A stretch of 64,000 nt of DNA from Sorghum bicolor (GCF_000003195.3 NC_012870.2:6626501-6690500); one strand, 5' to 3'; counted from the first letter of the stretch, positions 45,599-59,342 are shown. Notes: generated by a model not told the origin, from the sequence alone. Translations and numbers: made by a program.

Positions 45599-46527
45599 TC
45601 ACTTCCTTCGCGCATACAATATGGCAACAACAGCTGAGATCCCAATTACAGCTGCTGGGATTGCCCAGTACTGCACCACGTTGTCCATGAGCTTGCTGGC
45701 AAATCCCGTGTCCTGCTCCTTCCTGAAAACCTCCATCTCAGGAATCTCAGGAGTTGGGTCCAACTCCCCAATGAAGTAGTCCTGCATTAGCTCCTTGGCA
45801 CTCTTGCTGTGCCCTGCATCGTCAAATTCTTCTGTAGCATCCTTACCTTAAGACAGAATGACACTGAGTCATACAAACCATAAAGAAACTAATACGGTAA
45901 TGCCACATGGATAATAAGAGTATGAAAAATGAATCAGGGCAGCCATACCAGTTGCTTCGAGCAGAACATCGGCACCCCCAGGATGGTCTTCCAAATACTT
46001 GGTCACGTCATAAATCTGCATTGCATTGACCAGCAGACAATGAGTTCATGTAGCGATAAGATCAGTCCAGCATATCTCAATTCTAAATGACCTGAAGCTT
46101 CAATTGATGCAACTGTGCTGGCAATTAGTGAGGAACCGGAGGAAATTCTGAGACAGCACAATCAATCTACTAGCGAGTTTACCACGCCCTCCCAATCTCC
46201 CAGACCTCACAACCAGAGTGCCGCTAGTATTGACAGAGAGTACGTGCAGAACAAGCCGCACACGATAGCAAAGGCCTCCCAGGCATTCCATCGAACACGG
46301 TGCGAGAGAAATCGCAACGGAACTCGAACAGTATGCCCTCACTCTCCCCTCCCACGCGTTTACATCTCTACCTACCACTTGCATACCTACATACCTATCT
46401 ACAGAAAGGGGCGGATGAGGAGGCTATACAGCGGCGCTACCTTGCCGTCGACGACGACCCAGCAGTCGTCGGGCGTGTTGTGGAGGGCGGCCTCCTCCAT
46501 GCTGTACAACTTCGTCAGCGTCGGCAT
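45599..46527 (-). CDS. Cytochrome b5, ER tail-anchored form
   Basis: Three exons: 46527-46441, 46015-45949, 45846-45599, joined in phase to 133 residues, the normal size. The heme-binding core is clear: DCWVVVDGK, then [13 protein letters not shown] with the first heme-ligand His in HPGG, then [13 protein letters not shown] with the second His. The C-terminus has a single transmembrane segment ([20 protein letters not shown]) followed by RRK, as in tail-anchored ER cytochrome b5. It donates electrons to fatty-acid desaturases, hydroxylases and some P450s. The start at [10 protein letters not shown] is the family-typical N-terminus; an upstream in-frame extension exists but is not conserved in style. 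Confidence 0.95.
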
Positions 46528-47353
46528 CTCCGTCCCGCCCCTCGCGGCTTCCCTCTGTATCAATCGAATCGCCGACGGCAAGGGCTTCGAGTAGATTATA
46601 TGAGGGGGCAACGGCCGCCGCGGCTTGCCGGGGAAGAAGAGAACGGTAGCAGGCTTCACGGCTCGGGACTTGGGATCCTCGCCTGTGCTGCTGCTATCTT
46701 GCAGCGGAAGAAGAACAAGTTGGAGGCGCGGGGTGGGGGGCTACAGCCTACAGTACAGGGTACTTGCCGTCTGCTTTGGTCGTCGGTCATCTTAGGGTTA
46801 TTTTTGCCCTCACGGCCCATGGGCTGATCAGAAATCGTCTGTATTCTGTGTTGAAGCCCAATCCATCTAGCTAGCACTGATCAGTAAATAGACAAGGATT
46901 GTCATGACTACAAATTTATCCCTCACAGTCACATGTGAGTACACGCTACGTTTCTTGGGAACTTGTTCATTTAGGTGATAAATCATGACAGAAAGTAATA
47001 TTGACTAATTTATTATAAAATAAAATTAAAATATTACTAAATAACAGACAGATTCAGTTCAGTTGATAAGCCCAAACGAGCAGGCTGCCTATGGGTCTTT
47101 CACACACATACTCTTTCGTCTGTCTTTGCGTATTTTTTGTGGTCGTGAATATACGCGCGCGTAAACGTGCCAATCTGAAGTGGAAGGATGTGGAAAGAAT
47201 AAAGAGTAAGATAGAATTCCTAATATAAATATACCAAATAGAAATATAAAGTAGTTGAGGTGATCCAAAAATAGTTTGAGATCTACGATGCAAAATTGTT
47301 TTCTATATTTTAGGAGTGAGGTTTTAAAAATTGTTGAAATAAGAAAATAAATA

Positions 47354-47579
47354 CTCCCTCTCCTGTAATTCGGTACGTTTTATAAAATTTAAGAGAACTT
47401 AAGGGAACATTCAAATGACACATGTAACCATAGATTATTCTAATTATATAGTTTCTACTTAAATCATGACTTCCTTTTTAACAAATATTGCCAAATCAAA
47501 ACAGTCATTATATAGAATGTATTGTATTTTAATATAAATTTAAAAAGTCACAATGCACTCTATTTCATAACGGAGGAAG
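47354..47579. mobile_element. Stowaway-like MITE
   Basis: 226 bp between TA dinucleotides. The ends CTCCCTCTCCTGTAATTC and CATAACGGAGGAAG match the CTCCCTCCGT signature of grass Stowaway elements. A related partial copy without a right end starts near 47661. Confidence 0.8.
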
Positions 47580-49449
47580 TATACTCCTAACATTTTTTTA
47601 GCCACTTCTAAACATTCGAGATGCTCTTAATCATTCAAACTATTGCTTACCCCTAAAATTATACTCCCTCTGTTTAAACTATAAGACGTTTTGAATTTTT
47701 CTAGATATATTGATTTTAACATAAGTGCATCATAAAAAGCTATGTATCTAAAAACATCAAAACATCATATACTTTATAATGGAATAAATTTGTAGGCAAT
47801 AATCTGCATAACCGTATACTCACAAAAAGAAAAAAAAAGATCTTTCGAAAAAAACGTAAAGAAAAAAAAAACATAGCGGAAACTGCCAGCCAATGCCAAA
47901 GGCACTGTCGCGTGCAGTGCTATGAAAGGTCTTATTAGCGCGGGTAAATATCATTTTATCTATGCCGGCTCAAGTTGCAAAATAACTTTTTTTTTCAACC
48001 TAATTGTGAAAACGTTGCGACTTTTGAAAACAGACCGAAATTTCAAACTGTAAATACAAATACAAGAAAGTATAATGATCCATGAGAGCAAGTATTATAG
48101 CAGGCTGTAAGCCAGCTAAATGCTGAGGTGGAGGAGAAAGAAGATGAGAGAGAGTAAAAGCGGGCTACAAGCTTACAGCCGGCTCAGACACAAAAACCAA
48201 GAAAATCTGTGACACAGACAAGTGGACCATGTATTAATAGTGATGAGCTAACTATTATATGAGTGAGCTGCAAGAAGACTGTAAAGAAATCTTATAGACA
48301 GCAGCTGGCTGTGATTCACGGAGGTTGTATCGGCCATTCTGATTCGGCGTTATAGTTATCGCAGTCAGCACTCAGCACGTATGAGCTACGAATAAAACTT
48401 TTTTTCCCGGCCGGTGGGTCTCAGTGTGCCCTTGCCAAGTGCCAAGTGGGACTGGGACACTGGGGCGTGTCCAGTGGCCACTAGCCACTGGCGCGCAGCG
48501 CCCTCGTCGGAGCCAATTCCGATGCATCCTCCTGCCACGACGCCACGTTTCGATCTCGCGGTGGCGCCGAGCACGGTGCGGCCACCGAAGGCACAGGGGC
48601 CGGCTCGGGAGGGAACGGGAAGCACACGGCAAGGACGCCCGGCGCGCGCCGCGAGCGAGCGAGGCAGGCGGCAGGCCACTCGCTGTCGCGCGCGCCCTGC
48701 AGTGGCCAGTGGCCCAGCCGGGGACGCCGCGGACGGAGGCGGACGACGGACCGATGGAGATGAAAAGCATGGCGCTGCAGCGATGGACGTCCGATTGATG
48801 GATGGATGGACACGCGTACGGGCGGACGCCGACGCGGCCGTGCTCTGTGCCTCTGTCTCATCGAGCTACGGCCGAAATTGGGCACGCGAGGCCGGCCGCC
48901 GCTCCCGCGCACACCCGCTCCAATCTCCATCCCTACCGGGACCGGCGAAACGCAAACTTGAAATCATCATGCAGGCCGGCCGTCGCCTTTTTTTTTTTCT
49001 GGTCTCGTCTACTCTACGGGCACAAATATGGCTTCTCTTGATCTTTTCTTTGCTCCTGATGACTTTTCTCGCTTTCTGCAGGCTCTAGCGGTCTAGCCTC
49101 TAGTGCCGTGGCCTATACGTACAATTTGTCCAGTGTCATTACTAGACTAGACGTACAAGCAAGTACGAACTCTCACGTTCACTTCAAATCTTCAACTGCC
49201 TCATTACGCGGATCCATCCGCTGATCCTGATCGCTTCAAATCTTCGACGACGACGTAGCGCTAGCGCCCACTTGCACGGCTGCACGTCGTAGACAGCCGG
49301 AATAGCAAAGCACTATAGGCTCAAAAAATGAGGCGTAAATACCGTACTTTATGTGGAGATTTAAAATGTTCCAGAAGGGGCACTATATGTGAATGCACTG
49401 AATTTAACCAGGTATAGTGCTATTTAGGTTTCCAAAGAACTCATACTAG

Positions 49450-49692
49450 GGTCTTGTTTAGTTCCGAAAAGTGAAAAGTTTTCGATACTGTAGCATTTTC
49501 GTTTGTTTGTGACAAATATTATCCAATCATGGACTAACTAGGATCAAAAGATTCGTCTCGTAATTTACAGCTAAACTGTGTAATTAGTTTTTGTTTTCGT
49601 CTATATTTAATGTTTCATGCATGTGCCACAAGATTCGATGTGACGGAGAATCTTGAAAGCTTTTTGGTTTTCAGGGTGAACTACACAAGCCC
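49450..49692 (+). mobile_element. MITE of the TTGTTTAGTTC family (copy 4)
   Basis: Starts GGTCTTGTTTAGTTCCG, carries the family core and ends GTGAACTACACAAGCCC, with TAG at both flanks. Confidence 0.8.
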
Positions 49693-50563
49693 TAGAACTG
49701 AAGAAGCACACCATTGGCTTCACATATACTGTACTCCTTTTAGAGGGATCAGGGATATCGCCTACTGTAGAGCACTGTCACCCAAACCAACAATATATTC
49801 TTGCATGTCGACGACGTGACAGTGCAATAAGTACTAGTATCTCATATTGCATGCCACAAAGAAAAAGTGTATGTTTATGCTAAATGGATAGGTTGCACAA
49901 AAGGAAAAAGAAGGCATAAAAGGTACACAGAGATAAAGGGACATATCGTGAGAGATCGATCGATTTATGCCCACATCTATATGTGGCAACTTTGCTCTAA
50001 ATATAGCTCAAATGCATGTGCAAATCCTATATTCCTTTTTTTCAAACATACAGCCAACAGTTCTTGGAATGGATTAATAACTCTATGAAGCCGAACATGC
50101 AAATCCTATCTATTTTGCTTTGGTGGTATAGGAAACTTGGAAGGAGCGGAATGCCTAATGCTTCCGAGGTGCAGCATCATCCACGGAACACCTGCTTGTG
50201 ACCATCAAGCGGCAATTGGATGTCACATCCCAGCTCATGGTTTAATAGGATACATACAAACAAGTTATAATTTTTTTCTGGAAGAGTCTATCTCTAAAAA
50301 ACTTTGAGGTTAAATATGCTTAGCCTAGAGAAATTTCACGATGGGTGGCCGACTGAGAAGTTTTTTCCGAATACGCACGAGTAAAGACAAAGTGCGTAAA
50401 AAAAGACTAATGTTAGTATGTGAGGACAGTCTATGTTCTAAAAAACCGCCAAATATAAACGGGCCGGCCTCAAAAAAGGCGATGCGTTACAGTGGATTTG
50501 CAAATTGAAACAGGCGTGACATTCCTTAGATGTTTGACTACTGAGTAGCGAAGTAGTCTGTAA

Positions 50564-50767
50564 GGGCACTCACAATGCAAGACTCTATCAGAGTCCAAGA
50601 CACTTAATTACATATTATTTATGGTATTTTGCTGATGTTGCAGCATATTTATTGAAGAAAGAGGTAGAAAAAATAAGACTCCAAGTCTTATTTAGACTCC
50701 AAGTCCACATTGTTCGAGGTAATAAATAACTTTAGACTCTATGATAGAGTCTGCACTGTGAGTGCCC
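50564..50767. mobile_element. Tourist-like MITE (GGGCACTCACA ends)
   Basis: 204 bp with inverted ends GGGCACTCACAATGCA and GCACTGTGAGTGCCC, and TAA target duplications (50561-50563, 50768-50770). Subterminal GACTCTAT-type blocks are also inverted. Confidence 0.9.
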
Positions 50768-50825
50768 TAACTTTGTTTTCTTTGGCGGTCTATTTATTAT
50801 TGTTTTCTTTTCTTTCACCACCTAA

Positions 50826-51454
50826 GAGCATCTTCAACAGTTGGCCATTTGGGTTATGCATTCTAGGAATTTGCCAAAAACCTTAAAAATTGGTCTCCAA
50901 CAGTTGGCCATTTGACTTATGCATTTTGCCAAACTTGGCATTTGATGGACCAAACTAGGCATTTTTGCATAGGCTCTTTCGCTTGGCAAATTTAGAATCC
51001 CGGGAATCCCGGACTACCTGGAGCACGCGCGTTGGGAAGTTTGGCTCGAGTACGTTTCCTTTTCCTTGCGCGACTCGTTCCTTCTCTCGTCCGACCGTCT
51101 TCTTTTCTTCCTCCCTCGCGCCGCCTCCACCCGCGGTCTTCTTTTCAGATTGATCGCCGCCTCATCTCCTTTTCCCAACGCCGCCTCCGCTCCTTCATCT
51201 ACTCAGATGAGCTCGTGAAGATCCATCGCCTCTTCCCTGTCTTGCAGCGACACGAGGGATGCCGCGATGGATGCGCACAAATAGGATCAGAATTCCGGAC
51301 AACTCTTGGTGGGTCCACAATTTTAGAAAATGGCAAGTCAAAAATGCCCAACTGTTGGAGATCACCTTTTTTTTTTCCCTTTGCCAAATGGTTTTGAGAC
51401 TTGGCATTCTCCAAAAAATGGCAAAGGAAAAATAGCCAACTGTTGGAGATGCTC
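50826..51454. mobile_element. Tourist-like element carrying a GC-rich insert
   Basis: 629 bp with inverted ends GAGCATCTTCAACAGTTGG and CCAACTGTTGGAGATGCTC, and TAA target duplications (50823-50825, 51455-51457). Second, internal copies of the end lie near 50893 and 51340. The middle (about 51010-51310) is GC-rich, unlike the rest, and may be captured host sequence. Confidence 0.85.
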
Positions 51455-53216
51455 TAAGGAGGGTGGTTTATGCCCCACGTTGTAATCACAACCTTCTATA
51501 TTAATTACATAGATGCGCGAATCTCTTGCATATTCGAGGAAAAAAAAACAATCAACAATGTGCCGTAATTTGACTCGTAGTTCCTCAGCCTATTATCAGG
51601 CGGTGGGGCGCAGTGTATATAACCAAAGCCACAGCAATGTCAGGCAACGGCCCCAGCTGTTATCATTGACGATTCTACTGGGCTGGCCGGCTGGCTCTGG
51701 CTGTGGCTAGTTGGCGCCTGGGCCATCAGGCGTGTCCTACTCCTGTAGCTGTAGACGAGTTGCATACGCTCACTGTGCGTAGGCAGGCGCCCTCTCCGCT
51801 CCCGCCACCCTGACACGGTCACACGGCGAGAGGCCGGCCGGGACCCGGCAGGGACGCCAAGGACGTCGGTCACGTGAGAAGGGACGACGACCCGTCGTCG
51901 GAGCCGACGGGCCGATAGATGACACGATGACCCCGCGACGCGACGTGCACTGTGCGCATGCAGATGCACTGGCTCGCTCTCGTATCGTATGCTACAGTGC
52001 AGTTCTCCACTTCCGCCAGCCGCGTCCAATCCCGCCTACACGTACGGTACGGCGCGCGCGCGCGCGTCAGGTCGACCGGCCGGAGCGACGAAACCGAGGC
52101 GGGAGAGGAACACCGCGCGCTGCCTCGCCCGTGCCGACCGCCCGGTCGGGTCGGTGGGTGACGGTGGTGGCGGGAGTACTCCTACCTCCACCGCCACCGG
52201 TAAACAGAGCTTGCACTACTAGCGACGGTTTGGTTTCCGGCGGCCGTTCCTTCCTGCGACTGTGCGCAGCGTGTGTGATGTGATGGCGTGGCGCCGATCT
52301 GAAGCCGCGCCGTGCCGGCCGGGCGCTAGAGGGCGCACCCACGCGTTGCGTGAGCAGCTCTCTCTGCTGCTGCTGGCCGGGCGGGGTGTGGGCGGCTTTC
52401 AGGCATCTCGCGCGGCACCACCGCGGGCTCGACACGTCCTGATTCGGGCCCTGTGCGCGGCAGCGACCCGGATCTCCGCCTCGGATTCGCCGCCCGGCCC
52501 GCCTTGGTCCACCCGACCCTTCCCCGTCTCTCGCCGCGCTCTCACACGGCCGACCACACCGTCTCGCCACCGACCGGCTTTTTGGTGCTCGCCAGCAGCG
52601 CGGAACCGCCGCGTCCATCCGATCCGGGCCCCCTCTCCGGCCGTGAGGCGCGGCCAGGGCAAGGCAAACGCATACGTACGCTTCGAGAGCCTACGACACG
52701 AGTCAGTGATCGACGACGACGGTAGCTAGCAGCTGTGTTGTGTATTGGAGGGAGTATATATGAGTATAGTAGTACAGTACTTGTACAACAGATCTCTACC
52801 GGTCCACCTCCACGCTAGTAAATGTGGTATCTGTCGTCTGTCAAGCAAACCTATCAGCGCCCGGCCGCCGGTCGAAACCTAGGAGTAGCTAGCTAGGACT
52901 AGGGAGCCTAGTGACCAGTGGGCGCCGGTAGAGCCTACCTAGCTAGGGTGAGCAACTGAGGACGACGCGCAAGGCGAGATCCAATCTGCACCCCACGAAA
53001 GAAAAGATTCTTCCCCGCCGGCCTCGCTCTCCCATCCGTCTCGCTCGTTCCTCTCCCAGCCAGAGCAAGCTAGCAGGCATATAGCCCACCACCACATGCC
53101 GCAGGGGTCCCTCCCCCGCGTCGAGCTAATTGAGTGGGAGCTAGAAAAACCCAGAGGACGGACGAGCAGCGAGCGACTCGGCAGCGAGCGCCGCGCGAGC
53201 TCCGTCCTGTGTGCGG

Positions 53217-53239
53217 CGTGTGTGTGTGTGTGTGTGTCT
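53217..53239. repeat. (GT)n microsatellite in the MADS-box 5' flank
   Basis: A run of about ten GT units, 220 bp upstream of the ATG and probably in the leader. Confidence 0.8.
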
Positions 53240-53459
53240 GCGCTAGAGGGTGAACGGGATGGATCACCTTCGTCAATAATTGCAGTACGAACACGCAAAT
53301 CCCTAGCTTATTAAGAGCTCTCGCTGTCGTTAGCTACTGCCTACTGCTGGTAGCGAGAGAAATCAGCACAAGGGTTTGCTGAGGAGGAATCGTCGATTTG
53401 GAGAGGAAAGCAGCCTGCTGCGTGGGCGTGACTGATCGATCGAGAGAGATCAGACCACC

Positions 53460-56400
53460 ATGGGCCGCGGGAAGGTGGTGCTGCAGCGGATCGAGAACAA
53501 GATCAGCCGGCAGGTGACCTTCGCCAAGCGCCGGAACGGCCTGCTCAAGAAGGCCTACGAGCTCTCCATCCTCTGCGACGCCGAGGTCGCGCTCGTCCTC
53601 TTCTCCCACGCCGGCCGCCTCTACCAGTTCTCATCCTCCTCCAAGTAATCAAACCAAACCCATATATATATATATTCGTCGCTTCAATTCCCCTCTCCTC
53701 TTTGTTACCTAATTATATTCTCCATACGTAATTCGATCTGGATTTTGTTCTGTCCGTCCTCACGCGTCCTTACATGAACTCATGAGAGGTGGCGCTCTTT
53801 AGTTTGCTGGTTTGCTTTTCTTTCTCTGTTCTATTGGGCAACTGGTACAGTGGTACAGTACTCCTCTCTTTCAGAAGGTTTGCGTAGAAAGTCTACAAAT
53901 GGATGGGGGGCCGGGGAAAAGCGAGCAGGAGGTCGACACATGTACGCGTGTACACCGTGTATGCATATCTGTCTGTGTGTGTGTCACTCAAGGGGAAAAT
54001 AAAATAAAAAGGGTTTCATTTGATGTGCACCTCATCAGTGTACCTGGCCCTGCAAATGTATCAGTTCATGTTTGTGCACATATGCATACGCATAGCCTGA
54101 TTCAACGCAGCTGTACGTTTTAGCACGCAGTTCGACTAGAATGTGAATATGGGTCTGTTGGTCCTTTTGTGAACTGTGCCTTCCTGGAGGCATGTTAGTG
54201 GATGGTCTTAGCATATGCATGCACTTTTGTGAGTTTTAATTCGGCAATTACTTCCTCTTTATATAACACTCCTCGGCATATACTTCTCTGCACAGTTAAG
54301 TTTGATATTTGGTTATAATAACATGATATCTAGATAATGGGCAAACATATATAGAACATTTTTTGAACTTAACATGAATTGGTTTTTAACATATGCATGC
54401 ACTTTTCCCAATAGATTGCTTATTGCAAGCATCTTTCTTTTTATTATAATCAGAAATGAATATTATTTCTTTTAGTTGTGATGCATTTTGTAATTTCTAG
54501 TACTAATCTCTCTTCTCGCATTATATGTGATAGTACCAAGTATTATCGCATTGTTCCAAAAAAGGTACTATTGTTGCAACAATGTAATGTACGTTGAGAA
54601 GATATCTATGTGCAATTTCTACTCTGTACAAAAACAAAGACATCTAAAGTACCAGCTAGCTGTGCATACTTTTAACCGGTCAAGATTAACGGTATATTCG
54701 GATAAGAGAATTAGTTTTGTTTCTTAATTGCTAGAATTGGTAGAATCTGTTCCAAACGCAATGTAGCCAGCATAGAACCACTTCTATGTGAATCAGGGAG
54801 AAATTAAACGTTTAAACTTTTTGAACTAGAAGAGATAATTGGAGTTGTTTTGCCTGATTTTATTTCTTCTGATCCCAATCTAGCTAGCTAGTGAACCGGC
54901 AAATGGCTCAATAATCTGATTTTGATTCAGTAAGAAATGATTTACAGAATCTGAATTCAAAATATTTCTATAAAAATCTAGAACCTACCAAACACAACCT
55001 ACTCCGCTGCGCATGATTCCATAATTCATCACCTTGGACAAAGGCACATTCTCTAAACTATAGCTTTGGCTACGATTTTTTATGACATATACAAAAATGA
55101 ATAACTATATATTCTATTTAATTATTTTTAGACTAATCTTAGGTCATCCTAAGTGGAGGGGTTTCATGACTCATCCATATTTTGGAAACTGTGTAGAAGA
55201 GTTTTATCTCCATAAAACTCTCTCTACTCCCATAAAACTCTTATCATCTCTCTTAATTAACACGGTGCCGCATCAGTATATTTAATGCCCATGAAAATCT
55301 AATAAAACCCCATTAAGACTGGCCTTAATATTTTGTATTTGTGTTTTCAAAATTCAAACTAAATATTTTAAAAGTTCCTGATAGTCAAAGTTGTATAAGT
55401 TTGACCTCAATCTTATCCAAAATGAAACAATTGTGGAACCACATGGAGTACTTAGTAAAGCATGAAATAAGTATGGAACTTTTGTAGAGAGTACTTAGTA
55501 AGTACTTAGTAAAAATAATTGTGGAACCACCTCGAGATCTATTTGTAGAGAGTGTTGTCTTTTAGGTCTTATTGTTGGAGAAGACTAAAAATAAGTATGG
55601 AACTTTTTACCTGTAGCGCTACCCAAAGGACAAATGAGTCTTGTATTTTGGGTGACGATTGTTGGAGATAGTCTTAGTGCTCAGATTTTCTTCTATATCT
55701 TTCTTGAAATTAATACTTGGTTTTATAAAAGTTTAAAAATAATCTCCATATATAGTACTCTAATCCATACATAGTCCAAGCTCCAAATCATATAACTTCA
55801 CTGGCCTTCTCTAGTCTTATATAATCAACAGTCGTCTAGATGATCCAAAGAACTTTGACTGGATCAAGCTCTGACCTACAATGCCAAGCCATGCCTTTAA
55901 CTGAGAGAAGCTAATAAATTTTACATAGAAAGTTATTAATAGACCTTTAACTAAGTGTTGCTGATGCTTAATTCAAATTTCTTTGAATCAATTCTTGGAA
56001 GATCCTAACCTCCAGAGACAAAATAATCAAATTGTTTAACGAGAAAGGCATAATGAACATGTTTAAATAATGTTTACCAGCATTGTCTAGCTGGTATGGT
56101 TTCTAGTCTCTTCATAAGTTTTTGTTTCTATATGTGCATGTATATATATTTATATATATGAATGGATCACTTATTCATTATTTTATTGCCTTAATATCAG
56201 TCTGCTTAAGACTCTAGAGCGATACCAGAGGTACATCTATGCTTCAGCTGATGCTGCAGTGCCATCTAGCGATGAGATGCAGGTGTGAGGACTATCCATT
56301 TTACTACTATTGCAACACTTATAGGTGATACTACTTTTATATCATGTGTCCCTCTCTACCTGCTTTTACTAACATTGTTCAAGTTCTGAAACTATTCATA

Positions 56401-59264
56401 TCAGGCTAACGGTTTCTTCAAACATGATCAATTGCTACCGAGAAATAATACCTTTCATAATAAGAAAACTATAGGTTTACTATTATTCTTATTATTTATC
56501 ATTCATTTCTTGTGGAAACACTTTATCACATCAACCTGTGCATTTCTATTTCAATATTTCATTTTTGAGGCAATGATTTCCATGAAAATAGATTCACACT
56601 AAGCACTATTGAAAACCCTAGCTCTCAACTTATTTAATTTGATTGTACAAGAGCAGCTGTTAGTTTGGACACTTTTTGCTCCATTCCTTAGGATGGCACC
56701 AAGTCAAATGCAGTAGAAAACTGCTATTGTTTTAATGCATAAAAGGTCTTCTTGGAGATCAACCAGTGCACTGATCTTCTATCAATTGACAGACTCATGA
56801 AAATTTCTGCCTATAGTTGCTAAATCTGAGTAGTTTCAGTTTGTTTGGATTTTGGACAGCAGGTCTAGAACAATGTCCTCACAAAAATAAGGACGAAAAC
56901 CATGAGAAACATTGAAACAAATTGCAATACTTGATATAGCAATAGAAGAAAAAAAATGAGTATGTATTGTATCAGCCATCAAGTGCGATGTGCATTGGCC
57001 TAGTTCATCAGTTGTATGCTACTGTCATGGTAGCAGTACTTGATCGACTGTTCCGGCTCATCACAAACAATTTTGTGTAATGTTTCTTCATCCATGCTGT
57101 CCATGTTAACATTTTTTTTCGAAAACGCAGGAGAACTGCACTTCATTCTATTGAGAAGACTGTCCATGTTAACATTCAGTAGTTTGGCTAGTTGCAAATC
57201 CAACGAAGCATCTAACACGTGCATGGCCAATAATAACTTGGCTGGATATATCTGCATGTAGTCACGCAGGGAGAAATTTATTATTTTAATAAATTAAATA
57301 AAAATTAAAGTGCTAAACTTTATCTGTATCAGTTTTCAAAATACTTTTCCAATATAGATGGCCAATGCTGTGCAGCTATCATATATAGGCCCCGTCATAT
57401 AGTAACATGCAATTGTCAGACTCATAGTGCTCGTTTTATGATCTAGTAAGATAAATTTCTACATACAGCTATTCTACTGTATGTATTTAACTAAGAACAG
57501 TATATGGTACTGGCGAAATTAATAATGTCTTACATCTTTTAATGGTGATATTACAGCAATTATAAAATATTTATGTAATCCATCTGTTAAAACACCGACC
57601 ACTATTTTTTATTAAAAACATTTTATCATCAATAGTGCACAGCAAAAAAAAATATTAGGGCACCTTTGGAAATTGCAGTACAGAAATTTCACACGAATCA
57701 GTTTATTTTCACAGGAAGAAAGCAGGAAACAAGAAAAAAAAATCCTGCAATCCAAAGGGCCCCTTATATTTCTCATTTATATGTTCTCATTTTCGCTATC
57801 ATATAATATAAACATAAAAGGATCATGGTAAAAAAATTTGGTCTGAAAGGATTAGTATCAATTAAAGAGAGTAGACATGTTTAAAATAATATAATATGCA
57901 TGTTTTGAATATCACCTCTAGGATAGTTTAGCTGCGGACTGTATGGTTAGTTTTGGGATTTCTCCATCGAATGTCTGATATCTGAAAATGCAGAATAACT
58001 ATCAAGAATATGTGAACCTGAAGGCACGAGTTGAGGTTTTACAACACTCACAAAGGTGTGATATTTCCATATAAGTTCGTTCTTGTTTTTCCTCTATATG
58101 GTTGCACTCCAATATTTGCTTTGTTTTGGTAAAGAAAATACTGGTGAACCCACTGCAGGAATCTTCTTGGTGAAGATCTGGCTCCACTTAGCCCTAGTGA
58201 ACTTGACCAGCTTGAGAGTCAAGTAGACAAGACCTTGAAGCAAATAAGATCAAGAAAGGTAAACTAGCTAATTAAATGGGAAGGGATTCAGATTCAGGAT
58301 GAATGATGTCAATGGTATTTTTGCGCACAACAGAATTATAGTGAACAAACTTTTATAATGCATGCCTTGCCATTTTCCTCCTACCTTATATCTAAACCAA
58401 TCCATGATAGTGCGATTGGACTTGCATTCATTATTCATTCAATTAACTACTAGATGAATCTCACTTGAAAAGAAAGGATGCGGTGGATAAATGTTGATTT
58501 GTGCTACTTTCATTTTAATTTAAATTTGAAAATTCAAAAATAAAAGTTGAGGTTACACCATTTAGGAGACATTTAACAGGTATTTAAAACATAGATAGAC
58601 TGTCTTAATGTAGATTTGTGCTACTTTTATTTTACCTGAAATTTGGAATGCCCCACCATGTTGCTATCCAAGTAACTCTTCTATGCATGTCTTCATTTGC
58701 ATTTGGCAGACTCAAGTGTTACTTGATGAACTTTGCGACTTAAAGAGAAAGGTAATATCACCGGAGCAATGCTACTCTGACTCTCTGTTTCCATACTGAA
58801 ATCCAATATATGCCTGAGCATCCGGCCCTCATCTCTTGCAGGAACAAATGCTGCAAGATGCAAACAGGGTTCTGAAAAGGAAGGTAAGTGACAGTTGAAC
58901 TGGAAAACTCGTAGCACGCACGGTTGGCACTGGCAGTAGTAGCCCATATAAACAATGGTCCTTCAGCTACCTCTGCATTTGCCACCACAACTTTGAAGCT
59001 GAACGCCTGAACCGATGATGCCATGTGTATATGCAGTTCATAGCTGCAGTCTCTGCTTTGCAACATTCCAACTCTCTTTTGCATTTTTTGCTGGATCGTT
59101 TATTGTTGGGCCACTATTTGTTTCAGCTGGACGAGTTTGAGGCAGAGGCTGCTTCTCCCCCGCAGCTAGCGTGGCAAGACGGGGGCGGCATGTTGTCCCA
59201 TGACCCTCCACAGCCAGAACATTTCTTCCAGGCTCTGGAGAGCAACCCATCTCTGCAACCTACG

Positions 59265-59342
<78 letters not shown>

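Larger units (their letters stand above)
46528..53459. other. Long intergenic region between cytochrome b5 and the MADS-box gene
   Basis: The cytochrome b5 promoter is at the left edge. Then come AT-rich MITE-bearing sequence (47354-47579, 49450-49692, 50564-50767, 50826-51454), GC-rich blocks at 48400-48960 and 51640-52700, and the MADS-box promoter and leader. A TATA-like GTATATATG lies near 52753. Several frames in the GC-rich blocks overlap on both strands; none resembles a known protein. Confidence 0.6.

Noticed and set aside
48075..48340. Sequence like the start of a MITE (ATGAGAGCAAGTATTATAGC)
   Set aside because: The opposite end and a target duplication could not be found, so it is not listed as an element.
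48414..49088. Plus-strand open frame of 224 codons
   Set aside because: It begins at GTG, is Arg/Ala/Pro-rich as expected of GC-rich DNA, overlaps frames on the other strand, and has no known domain.
52067..52729. Overlapping frames of up to 183 codons on both strands upstream of the MADS-box gene
   Set aside because: They are typical of random frames in GC-rich DNA; no domain, no plausible splice structure.
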